Source: Candidatus Sungiibacteriota bacterium (lineage in GTDB: Bacteria > Patescibacteriota > Minisyncoccia > Sungbacterales > HO2-52-23). Taken from it: a stretch of DNA of 36,539 nt. A program made the position numbers and the translations under genes. The DNA lies in NCBI GenBank assembly GCA_016181585.1, contig JACOYX010000007.1, forward strand, positions 1 through 36,539, read 5' to 3'. Shown here one piece after another: positions 8,903 to 16,878 of this stretch (within the stretch, counting starts at the first letter, position 1; each line of letters starts with the position of its first letter). A model generated the notes under the pieces. It had not been told where the DNA came from and did not search any database. It saw only the letters and a program-made list of their open reading frames with translations.

Positions 8903-8911
8903 TGGTATAAT
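8903..8911 (+). promoter_or_regulatory. Extended -10 promoter placing the TSS at or near ATG 8919 (possible leaderless mRNA)
   Basis: TGG-TATAAT at 8903-8911, then GCGCTTA then ATG at 8919. Confidence 0.5.
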
Positions 8912-8918
8912 GCGCTTA

Positions 8919-9467
8919 ATGCAAAACACTATTGACCTTAGAAAACCGACGGCACATCCCTCATCTCCGGAGGAATCATCCGCGCAGGAAGCTCCAGTCC
9001 CTGACTACGCGGAAGCATTGCTTTCATGGACCGCTCCGGAGTTTGAAAAGAGAATATATACTGCACGTTGGTTTTTTGTCGTAGGAGGGTTTGCGCTCAT
9101 CTGCATCATTGCCGCCATTATCACAAAAAACTATTTTTTTATCGTCTTTATCGCTCTCTCGTTTTTGGTCACCATGCTCTATACCAGACAAACGCCGCGC
9201 GACATGGCGTTTGCCATCGCGAAAGAAGGAGTATATATTGGGCGCAAGGTTTTTTTGTGGAAAATACTTAAATCGTTTGCGCTTATGGGAAGAGACGGTC
9301 GTAGCGAGCTCTCCCTTGAAACCGAAAAACTACTTACCCCTTATATCCGCATCCCGCTTCCTGAAATAAATATCGAAGAACTTCGGGTACTCTTGAAGAA
9401 ATTTATTCCTGAAAAAGAGCATCCTGAATCCGCGGCGGATGAGCTCGGGAAAAATTTGGGGTTTTAA
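8919..9467 (+). CDS. Two-TM membrane protein, hypothetical (alternative ATG at 8910)
   Basis: ORF 8910..9467; hydrophobic WFFVVGGFALICIIAAIITKNYFFIVFIALSFLVTMLY. Confidence 0.65.
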   Translation: MQNTIDLRKPTAHPSSPEESSAQEAPVPDYAEALLSWTAPEFEKRIYTARWFFVVGGFALICIIAAIITKNYFFIVFIALSFLVTMLYTRQTPRDMAFAIAKEGVYIGRKVFLWKILKSFALMGRDGRSELSLETEKLLTPYIRIPLPEINIEELRVLLKKFIPEKEHPESAADELGKNLGF

Positions 9468-9516
9468 CTAGCAACTAAGTTCTAGCGGCTAGTCTCTATT
9501 TATAGTTGTAACACAT

Positions 9517-9588
9517 GCCCTCGTCGTTCAATGGACAGGACACGAGCTTGCGGAGCTTGAAATGTAGGTTCGATTCCTACCGAGGGCA
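9517..9588 (+). tRNA. tRNA-Arg (anticodon GCG)
   Basis: Cloverleaf: GCCCTCG/CGAGGGC acceptor; GTTC/GGAC D stem; CGAGC TTGCGGA GCTTG anticodon arm; GTAGG TTCGATT CCTAC T arm; no encoded CCA. Confidence 0.9.
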
Positions 9589-9598
9589 AAAAATTATT

Positions 9599-9648
9599 AA
9601 ATTAGTCCGAACGCATTTCGCCGCCTGCGGCGGCGAGGAAGCCCCCCG
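9599..9648 (+). repeat. Left arm of inverted repeat flanking the two pilin-like genes
   Basis: aaattagtccgaacgcatttcgccgcctgcggcggcgaggaagccccccgc, near-identical to the reverse complement of 11328-11374. Confidence 0.8.
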
Positions 9649-9754
9649 CAAAATTGAGCGGCTTTGCCGCGAACCGAAAAACTGCCAAAGAACCTGTAAA
9701 AACATCGGCTCGAACCATATTTTAATATTGAGGGAAGAAAATTTTTTAATCAAT

Positions 9755-10447
9755 ATGAATAATAAAGGGTTTGTAAATATTGCATTGATTGGAATAGTCG
9801 TTATCCTTCTAGGCATAGGGGGTTATTTTGTTTGGTCAGAATATGGACCACAACCTTGTGCACAAAGTCTATTACCATCTGAAGCTGTAAACAAAAAAAC
9901 CGGCGAGAAAAAGATTTTTGAGTATCCTTGTGCTGTTCCTAGAGGTTGGGTAATTACTGATTATCATCCAGCAACTACGCCCCAACCGACTTCTATACCA
10001 ACCCCTCAACAACCCTCCCCAACACCGACAAATGAAACTACGAGTTGGAAAACATACAAGAACGATACGTATAGTTTTGAATTAAAGTATCCATCGGATT
10101 GGGCATCGAAAGGATCTTGGAGTGAAAATGGTGGTTTCTTTTATGTTGCATTTGGAGTTGCTAATTCAATCGACTCAAAACCACTTGCGACTCTCCGTGT
10201 ATATCCGAACCAAACTACTTTAGATAAGTTCATAAAATATTTTGATTATGTTGGTGGAACTTGGAAGAATGTTTCGCTCGGTGGTGTAGCTGCAAAAGAA
10301 GTAGTTTCAACTGGACAGAATTCAAAACAATTTATTCTCACTGCTTCAGTTAAAAACTCTTATGGCTTTGAATTGGCCTCAACAGTATTTGGGGACAATG
10401 TCGATACTGTAAGAAAGATGAATTTGACTTTTCAGTTTCTTAAGTAG
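9755..10447 (+). CDS. Pilin-like N-terminus / membrane-anchored surface protein with Pro-rich linker (231 aa)
   Basis: The 9515 ORF start falls in the tRNA; SD-like GGGAAGAAAA precedes ATG 9755; MNNKGFVNIALIGIVVILLGIGGYFVW; linker TTPQPTSIPTPQQPSPTPT. Confidence 0.7.
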   Translation: MNNKGFVNIALIGIVVILLGIGGYFVWSEYGPQPCAQSLLPSEAVNKKTGEKKIFEYPCAVPRGWVITDYHPATTPQPTSIPTPQQPSPTPTNETTSWKTYKNDTYSFELKYPSDWASKGSWSENGGFFYVAFGVANSIDSKPLATLRVYPNQTTLDKFIKYFDYVGGTWKNVSLGGVAAKEVVSTGQNSKQFILTASVKNSYGFELASTVFGDNVDTVRKMNLTFQFLK

Positions 10448-10586
10448 AATTCGTAAAGCGAATTCTTGGATTTAATGCCGCCAAAGAAAAACTTGTCGTG
10501 CCTGAGGCAGATCTGCCTTTGGCTGAAATTTTGGGGGAAGAAAATTTTTTAATCATAATGTCGAAAAATAATTTATGAATTATCAT

Positions 10587-11195
10587 ATGAACCAAAAAGG
10601 ATTTGCTAACATTATTCTCATTGTTTTGGTCGTCGTTTTGGCGGGTGCGTTGGGGTATGTAACTTTAGTCAAAAAACTGGCTCCAGTTGAACAACCCTCA
10701 ACTAACAATTCACAAAACACACAAACTACTACGCCACCGCCATCCAACAACCCTGCTTCTCAAAATCCGCCGGCTACCCAACCTCCAGTTACGCCTCCCT
10801 TATCTCTGCCAACAACTTGCGTAGATCAACAAGAAGCAACACCTATCATTACTTCAATTTCTCCGCAATCTGGTTCGGTGGGAACAAAAGTAGAAATTCG
10901 GGGCTGCAACTTTACCGGATTTGAGGGCGACCTTGATGCTGTGTTTGTGAGAAGCGACGGTAAAGAAATTCCTGTTTCTGGTGGTAACTGGTATCCCGGA
11001 TACGGTGGAGGAGTGGGGCGAGGGAAAATTATGATCGTAACAGTACAGTCATACTGCGAATCCGGTTCAATAACCGGCAGTTACTCCGGAATTACTTCGC
11101 CGTGCCAGACAATAAAAGCAAATCCGGGAGTTTACAAAGTTTATGTAACTGCTTGGGGAAAAAAGAGCAACACCGCGACCTTTACTGTGAAGTAG
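10587..11195 (+). CDS. Pilin-like N-terminus / membrane-anchored surface protein with IPT/TIG-like domain
   Basis: MNQKGFANIILIVLVVVLAGALGYVTL; Pro/Thr-rich linker; ITSISPQSGSVGTKVEIRGCNFTG is IPT/TIG-like. ORF track begins 10575, second Met at about 10587. Confidence 0.65.
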   Translation: MNQKGFANIILIVLVVVLAGALGYVTLVKKLAPVEQPSTNNSQNTQTTTPPPSNNPASQNPPATQPPVTPPLSLPTTCVDQQEATPIITSISPQSGSVGTKVEIRGCNFTGFEGDLDAVFVRSDGKEIPVSGGNWYPGYGGGVGRGKIMIVTVQSYCESGSITGSYSGITSPCQTIKANPGVYKVYVTAWGKKSNTATFTVK

Positions 11196-11327
11196 TTTCA
11201 AAATCCTGTTTTTGATTTCTGTAAAAGATAAGTTTCAGAATTTGCTGTCAAAGAAAAACTTGATTCACCGGCTGGATGTCACCGGTGCGGCTCCGCCGTC
11301 TTTCCGTCCGCCAGCTGGCGGATTCGT

Positions 11328-11374
11328 GGGGGGGCCTCGCCGCCGTAGGCGGCGAAAGCGGTGCGGACTAATTT
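11328..11374 (-). repeat. Right arm of inverted repeat flanking the two pilin-like genes
   Basis: gggggggcctcgccgccgtaggcggcgaaagcggtgcggactaattt. Confidence 0.8.
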
Positions 11375-11488
11375 AAGTATTCTGCACGGAAGTTTTACAA
11401 TGTAAATAATTTGTTCTCGTTTTTGTGGAACAAAAAGTAGCTCTTTTTATGAACAATAAAAATTTAACCAGAAGGGAGGTGATACATA

Positions 11489-11713
11489 ATGGCAAAAAAG
11501 GCTTTTGACGTAGTTGAAGGCGTTTGGGGTGGTTTAGTGATGACTCTCGCAGTACTGGTGCTGTTGTTTGAAGTGGGCCAGCCGCTCGAACAAACCTTTA
11601 TTACGTGGTGGTCTGCGAATCCAGTAGTTTTTATTGGACTAGTGTTGCTTTTTGCAGTAGGCGCATTGGGTCACCATCACCAAAATAATTCCCCGCCGAA
11701 AGAAAACACTTAA
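11489..11713 (+). CDS. Small two-TM membrane protein (74 aa)
   Basis: Near-consensus SD AGGGAGGTGAT before ATG; GLVMTLAVLVLLFEV...PVVFIGLVLLFAVGALG. Confidence 0.65.
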   Translation: MAKKAFDVVEGVWGGLVMTLAVLVLLFEVGQPLEQTFITWWSANPVVFIGLVLLFAVGALGHHHQNNSPPKENT

Positions 11714-11811
11714 TTTATACATCTCTTTCATTTGCGTATCAGTTGTTTACGCCCCGCACTAATCGTGCGAGGGCTTTTCTTTTTATGCGGCAATCGCTAA
11801 AGTAAAAGCAC

Positions 11812-13893
11812 ATGCCCTATCTTTCGATAACAATTGAACACGCAGGAAAAATAAATAAAAAAATTATTCCGGCGCTGAAACGCCTGGGGATTTTTACCGT
11901 GCGCGATCTTTTATTCCACATCCCTTCCCGCTATGAAGATTTTTCAAACATGAAACCGATCTCGGAAGTTGCAGCCGAAGAGCGCGTCACGATTGAAGGA
12001 GAAATAACTTCGCTAAAAAGTTTTCGCACGCGTGCAAAAGGAATGCACATTACCACCGCGGCAATCACCGACGAAAGCGGCACCATCGAAGCACTTTGGT
12101 TTAACCAGCCATTTCTTGCACGCGCTCTGCACGTCGGCCTGCGTGTACGCCTCTCTGGCAAACCAGTGCTCGGCAAAAAAGGAATTGTTCTGCAAAACCC
12201 CGCGCATGAAAAAATTTCCGCATACGCAACCGAAGCGGAACAAAAAGGAATCCACACCAGCGGTCTCGTACCGATCTATCCGGAAACGGCAGGTATCACT
12301 TCGCGCTGGCTTCGCTGGCTGATCAAATCGTATATCAGCGCACGGAAAGAACTCCGCGATCCTCTGCCGGAAAAAATCGCCCAACAATATATTTTGCCCC
12401 ATCTGCACGATGCAATCGCGGCGATTCATTTTCCGGAAACAAAAGAAGAAGCGGAGCGTGCCAAGCGCCGCTTCGCATTTGAAGAACTTTTGCTCATCCA
12501 ACTGCGTGCACTGCGCGAGAGAAGCAGACTCAAGCAATACCAAGCGCCTGCAATTTTGCTTGATGTTTCACTGATACAAGAATTCGTGAAACAACTGCCC
12601 TTTATCCTCACCGATGCGCAAAAGCGTTCGCTTTGGGAAATCTTGAAAGACATTGAAAAGCCAAAACCTATGAATCGCTTGCTTGAAGGTGATGTCGGCT
12701 CGGGAAAAACAATCATCGCCGCGGCCGCATCCCTCATTGCCGCGCATGCAGGACGGCGGGTGCTATTTATGGCGCCGACGGAAATTCTCGCACGCCAGCA
12801 TTTTGAAACAGTAAAAAAATTTTTATTGCCATTTCATATTTCCATCGGGCTTCTTACCGGATCGGAAAAAAAGATCATACATGTGCCCGACATAATAATC
12901 GGTACTCATGCGCTTATACAAAAACATTTGCAGTTTGAAAATTTGGGGTTAGTTATTGTAGACGAACAACACCGCTTCGGTGTGGAACAGCGCATGGCTT
13001 TGCAAAAAAAACGCGGATCAACTTCAACGATTATTCCTCATTTTTTGAGCATGTCCGCAACGCCGATTCCCCGCACGCTTGCGCTTACCATCTATGGTGA
13101 TCTTGATCTTTCGATTATTGACGAGCTGCCAAAATCACGCCGTCAAATCATGACAAAAATCGTCAGCTCGACACGGCGTACTGAAGCGTACAGTTTTATC
13201 CGGAAAGAAATACAAAATGGAAGACAAGTGTTTATCATCTGTCCCAAAATAGAAACAAAACCGGATGAGCGGCGTGAAACAAGTTTTTCTCGAGCATTTC
13301 TAAATCAAGAAGTAAAAGCGGTCAAAGAAGAATACGAGCGGCTGAAAAAAGAAATTTTTCCTGATCTCAAACTTGCCGTGCTTCACGGAAAAATGAAGCC
13401 CAAGGAAAAAAATGAAATCATGCAAGAATTTAAAAATCGCACCTGCGACATTCTTGTTTCAACATCGGTTATTGAAGTCGGCGTAGATGTGCCAAATGCA
13501 ACCATTATGCTGATTGAAGGCGCGGAGCGTTTCGGCCTCGCGCAATTGCATCAGTTCCGCGGACGCGTAGGCCGAGGAGAGCATCAGTCGTATTGTTTTC
13601 TTTTTTGCACCGAAGACGGAGTTGCGGCTAATCGTTTGCGTGCGATTGTTGAAGCGAAAAACGGTTTTGAGCTTGCGGAAAAAGATTTGGCGATTCGCGG
13701 ACCGGGCGATCTTTTTGGCGGGCGGCAATCCGGCATTCCCGATTTGGCACTTGCCAATATCACCAACGCGGAGCTTGTGCGCGCAGTACGCATGGCGGCG
13801 CGCGAGATAGTTTCCGAAAGCCCTGACTTAAAAAAATTCCCCGCGCTTGCCGAAGCATTGCGCAAATTTGAGCAAGCGATTCATCTTGAATAA
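11812..13893 (+). CDS. recG: ATP-dependent DNA helicase RecG
   Basis: LEGDVGSGKTIIAAAA, DEQHRFGVEQR, MSATPIPRTLALTIYGDLDLSIIDELP, SVIEVGVDVPNATIMLIEGAERFGLAQLHQFRGRVGRG. Confidence 0.97.
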   Translation: MPYLSITIEHAGKINKKIIPALKRLGIFTVRDLLFHIPSRYEDFSNMKPISEVAAEERVTIEGEITSLKSFRTRAKGMHITTAAITDESGTIEALWFNQPFLARALHVGLRVRLSGKPVLGKKGIVLQNPAHEKISAYATEAEQKGIHTSGLVPIYPETAGITSRWLRWLIKSYISARKELRDPLPEKIAQQYILPHLHDAIAAIHFPETKEEAERAKRRFAFEELLLIQLRALRERSRLKQYQAPAILLDVSLIQEFVKQLPFILTDAQKRSLWEILKDIEKPKPMNRLLEGDVGSGKTIIAAAASLIAAHAGRRVLFMAPTEILARQHFETVKKFLLPFHISIGLLTGSEKKIIHVPDIIIGTHALIQKHLQFENLGLVIVDEQHRFGVEQRMALQKKRGSTSTIIPHFLSMSATPIPRTLALTIYGDLDLSIIDELPKSRRQIMTKIVSSTRRTEAYSFIRKEIQNGRQVFIICPKIETKPDERRETSFSRAFLNQEVKAVKEEYERLKKEIFPDLKLAVLHGKMKPKEKNEIMQEFKNRTCDILVSTSVIEVGVDVPNATIMLIEGAERFGLAQLHQFRGRVGRGEHQSYCFLFCTEDGVAANRLRAIVEAKNGFELAEKDLAIRGPGDLFGGRQSGIPDLALANITNAELVRAVRMAAREIVSESPDLKKFPALAEALRKFEQAIHLE

Positions 13894-13920
13894 GAGCATA
13901 CCTCAACACTCTTCTCTCAC

Positions 13921-13970
13921 TTTAAGGCACTTACTTGCTATAGCAAGTAAGTGCCTTAAAGAGTTTTTTG
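13921..13970 (+). terminator. 40-bp perfect palindrome plus T tract, recG terminator
   Basis: TTTAAGGCACTTACTTGCTATAGCAAGTAAGTGCCTTAAA then GAGTTTTTTG. Confidence 0.8.
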
Positions 13971-14078
13971 TTTTTATTCAGTAGGTCTGGTTTTTTTGCC
14001 TTACCTTACCTTAAAAAATAAAATTCCCGACATTGCTGTCGGGATCGTTTAACTACTTCGAGTTCGAGGTCAAACCAG

Positions 14079-15509
14079 CTACCTAGCCGGTTTTACACTA
14101 AACCCCTTTTCGCCATATTCCAAATAAAATTTTTTATTATTAACCGTCGTTTCGAGTACGACTTCCCTTCCCCAGAGGCGGTGAAGGTGTTCCAATGTTC
14201 TTTCGGCATACTCCATTTGAAGGTCACGTCCTTCATGGTCGTGTCTCAATAACAAAACGCGATTGTGACCATAATCCGCATCGCATACTTTGATCACGGG
14301 AATCGTTCCCATGCCCACGTTTTTCAATAGAGTCTCTTTTACCTCTCGCCAGCTGTCTTTGTCCGATACTTTGGAGATGACCATCTTGTCATCTTTTTTT
14401 TCGTATTCGAACATATCCATTTCTCGCATCATTTCTTCCGTAAGAAACCTCCGTAAAAATGATACATCCCTGTCTGCCTCTCTCGCGGTAAAGATTGCTT
14501 GCATGCCGCTTTCCAGGGGCTTTCCATATTTTTCGATTTCCTCCAAAGTAGGCTCGTCGTGGCGGCGCACAATATCTTCCCACAATTTGAATCCCAGAAA
14601 ATAAGGATTTATCCCCCGGGGAAACGGCCGCACCACTTGATTGTGATGCACCATAAATTCAATGTGGAGTTCTTGCGGCAAGTCAAGACTTTTCAAGATT
14701 TTGTAATGCCAATAGCTCGCCCACCCCTCATTCATGATTTTCGTCTCGATCTGTGGAATAAAATATTGCTCGCGCTCATGCGCTATAGTGAGCAAATCTT
14801 TTTCCCACTCGCTTAAGTAGGGATTGTAATCGCGAATGAAAAGCAAAATATCCTCTTCCGGCTCAAGCGGCACCTTATCAAAATCCGGCTCTATATATTC
14901 TTGTTTTTTGTGCACTTTTGCGAAAGGATCGTGCGCGGGAGATGCAACATCTGCGGCGTGATCCTTTTGCTCTTCGGGCGTTCGCTTTTTAATACCCATG
15001 TTGCGACGGCACTGTATGGCAAGCGCATGCGCCGCATCAAGAATAGATTCCACCTTCTCTTCACCAATGGATGGCGTTTCAATGTATTTCCGCACACGAT
15101 CGGCATGCATCTTGAAGCGGCCGAGTGTCAGTTCCGCGCGCGTGCTTTTGAAAGTAAAGTTGTTTCTGAAAAAATCATTATGCGCGTATACATGCGCAAT
15201 AGTCAGAACCTGAAGACAGAGCGTATTGTCGCGCATCAGATAGGCCAGTGCCGGGTTCGAGTTAATGACCATTTCGTACGGCAACCCGGTGACACCATGG
15301 TCATACATGGTCTTGAGTTTCTCGTAACTCTTCCCATACGACCAATGCGGATAGTGAGATGGCATACCGGAGTAGGCCATAGCACCAATCATTTGATTAT
15401 GATCATAAAGTTCAAATTCCTGCGGATACCAGGAAAGCCCACACTCTGCGGCTTTTTCGCGGATCCGCTCATCCCACATTGCTAAATCTTTTGTATCGTA
15501 GTAGCTCAT
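14079..15509 (-). CDS. spoVR: SpoVR family protein (YcgB-like)
   Basis: HNQMIGAMAYSGMPSHYPHWSYGKSYEK, AHVYAHNDFFRNN, NEGWASYWHYKI, NPYFLGFKLWEDI. Confidence 0.93.
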   Translation of the reverse strand: MSYYDTKDLAMWDERIREKAAECGLSWYPQEFELYDHNQMIGAMAYSGMPSHYPHWSYGKSYEKLKTMYDHGVTGLPYEMVINSNPALAYLMRDNTLCLQVLTIAHVYAHNDFFRNNFTFKSTRAELTLGRFKMHADRVRKYIETPSIGEEKVESILDAAHALAIQCRRNMGIKKRTPEEQKDHAADVASPAHDPFAKVHKKQEYIEPDFDKVPLEPEEDILLFIRDYNPYLSEWEKDLLTIAHEREQYFIPQIETKIMNEGWASYWHYKILKSLDLPQELHIEFMVHHNQVVRPFPRGINPYFLGFKLWEDIVRRHDEPTLEEIEKYGKPLESGMQAIFTAREADRDVSFLRRFLTEEMMREMDMFEYEKKDDKMVISKVSDKDSWREVKETLLKNVGMGTIPVIKVCDADYGHNRVLLLRHDHEGRDLQMEYAERTLEHLHRLWGREVVLETTVNNKKFYLEYGEKGFSVKPAR

Positions 15510-16711
15510 GCTGCATCCTTTTTCTTATCTTTTGCGAGAAGTTCATTAAATCGAACCCATAAATCTTCCTTTTTCTCAATCAGCAACGTCATGAAATTTG
15601 CCGCTTTTACGGCTTTAAAGATATTCAACATTGAACTTTCATAGTAGCGGCTTCCGCTTGGTTTAATTTCTCCGTAACCGAAGAAATTGCATATCTCGCA
15701 AAGCTCTTCCGCCATTTTGATCGCCGAAGGGTTGTCTGATTCAAAATTGTCTCCATCCGAACAATGAAACGCATAAATATTCCACAGTGTCGGATGATAC
15801 CGCTCGGCGATAATCTCAAGCGCTTTTTTATAGCCCGAGGAAATAAACGTGCCTCCCGATTCTCCCTTATGGAAAAATTCTTCTTCCGTAACCTCCCTGC
15901 CTTCGGTGTGGTGCGCAACAAAAACAATTTCAACATTCCTGTACTTTGTGAGCACAAACCGATACAACAAAAAAAAGAACGTCCGCGCCAAATATTTTTT
16001 AATCATATCCATCGACCCCGAAGTATCCATAATGCAGATAACCGCGGCATTCGACTCCGGCCGTGTATCCGGCTCCATGTGCCGATAGACAAGATCGTCC
16101 TGATGAAAAGGGAAGCGCTCTTCAGGGTTTTTCGGATCCGCCGGCACGGCGCCTTTTTTCGCCATCCTGCGCTTTATCCGGTTTTTAGCGGTACGCTTCT
16201 TGTCGAGACGTACCCAAATACCCTTTTTCCGATATCCTTGGCGCTTACTGACACGCTCCGACATCACTTCACGCAGGATTTTCCGCTCCATAAAAGGAAG
16301 CTCGAGATCCTCGAACAGAATTTCTATAAGTTCATCCAGCGTTACATCCGTCTCGTAGTAATCTACGCCAGGCTGTTCTCCCGCTTTATCCTGCCCCTGA
16401 CCCTTTTCTCCTTGCGCATTGCCCACCACTTGGCCGGGCTGGGAATTGCCATCGCCCTGCCCTACGCCGGGAGTGTTTTCGCCATATATAAAGCGATACT
16501 CTTTTACTCCGCGAATGGGCACCTTAATAATTTTATCTCCGCTTTTCCCGATAATGGACTCCTCGCCTACCAGATCGGCAATATTATCTCGGATAGATTT
16601 TCGAACTTTTTGGCGGTGTCGCTGGAGATCTCCCGCGCTTCGATCGGACCGCAGAGCATCCTGCGATGAATAATCACGAATTATGCTTCCGCCATGTGGA
16701 TCCAATTCCAT
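15506..16711 (-). CDS. DUF444 / YeaH family protein (vWA-like)
   Basis: ICIMDTSGSMDMIKKYLARTFFFLLYRFV...VFVAHHTEGREVTEEEFFHKGESGGTFISSGYKKALEII; 4-bp overlap with spoVR. Confidence 0.92.
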   Translation of the reverse strand: MELDPHGGSIIRDYSSQDALRSDRSAGDLQRHRQKVRKSIRDNIADLVGEESIIGKSGDKIIKVPIRGVKEYRFIYGENTPGVGQGDGNSQPGQVVGNAQGEKGQGQDKAGEQPGVDYYETDVTLDELIEILFEDLELPFMERKILREVMSERVSKRQGYRKKGIWVRLDKKRTAKNRIKRRMAKKGAVPADPKNPEERFPFHQDDLVYRHMEPDTRPESNAAVICIMDTSGSMDMIKKYLARTFFFLLYRFVLTKYRNVEIVFVAHHTEGREVTEEEFFHKGESGGTFISSGYKKALEIIAERYHPTLWNIYAFHCSDGDNFESDNPSAIKMAEELCEICNFFGYGEIKPSGSRYYESSMLNIFKAVKAANFMTLLIEKKEDLWVRFNELLAKDKKKDAA

Positions 16712-16788
16712 AATTTTACTCCTTCATGTGTCAACGTGCTGTCTTACCTTTACCAGCTTTTTATTAAAAAGTAAAGCCCTATATCGCT

Positions 16789-16811
16789 ACTTGGAGGTTG
16801 AACCTCCAAGT
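16789..16811. repeat. Hairpin between prkA and yeaH
   Basis: ACTTGGAGGTTgAACCTCCAAGT. Confidence 0.85.
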
Positions 16812-16826
16812 AAAAGCGGAGCAAGT

Positions 16827-16857
16827 AAAAATCCCACCTTTGCAAGACGGGATTTTA
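16827..16857 (-). terminator. Terminator-like hairpin between prkA and yeaH
   Basis: AAAATCCCacctttgcaagacGGGATTTT. Confidence 0.55.
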
Positions 16858-16878
16858 TTTATATTTACTTGGATGTTT

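Noticed and set aside
9515-9754. N-terminal 80 codons of the 310-aa ORF
   Set aside because: Starts inside the tRNA-Arg and crosses the inverted repeat; the real start is ATG 9755 with leader/SD and pilin-like N-terminus.
9517-11376. Integrative element using tRNA-Arg as att site
   Set aside because: No integrase and no duplicated tRNA 3' end seen downstream near 11376; only inverted GC-rich repeats.
14901-15485. 194-aa plus-strand ORF
   Set aside because: Antisense to spoVR.
15764-16669. 301-aa plus-strand ORF
   Set aside because: Lies entirely antisense to the well-recognised DUF444/YeaH gene.
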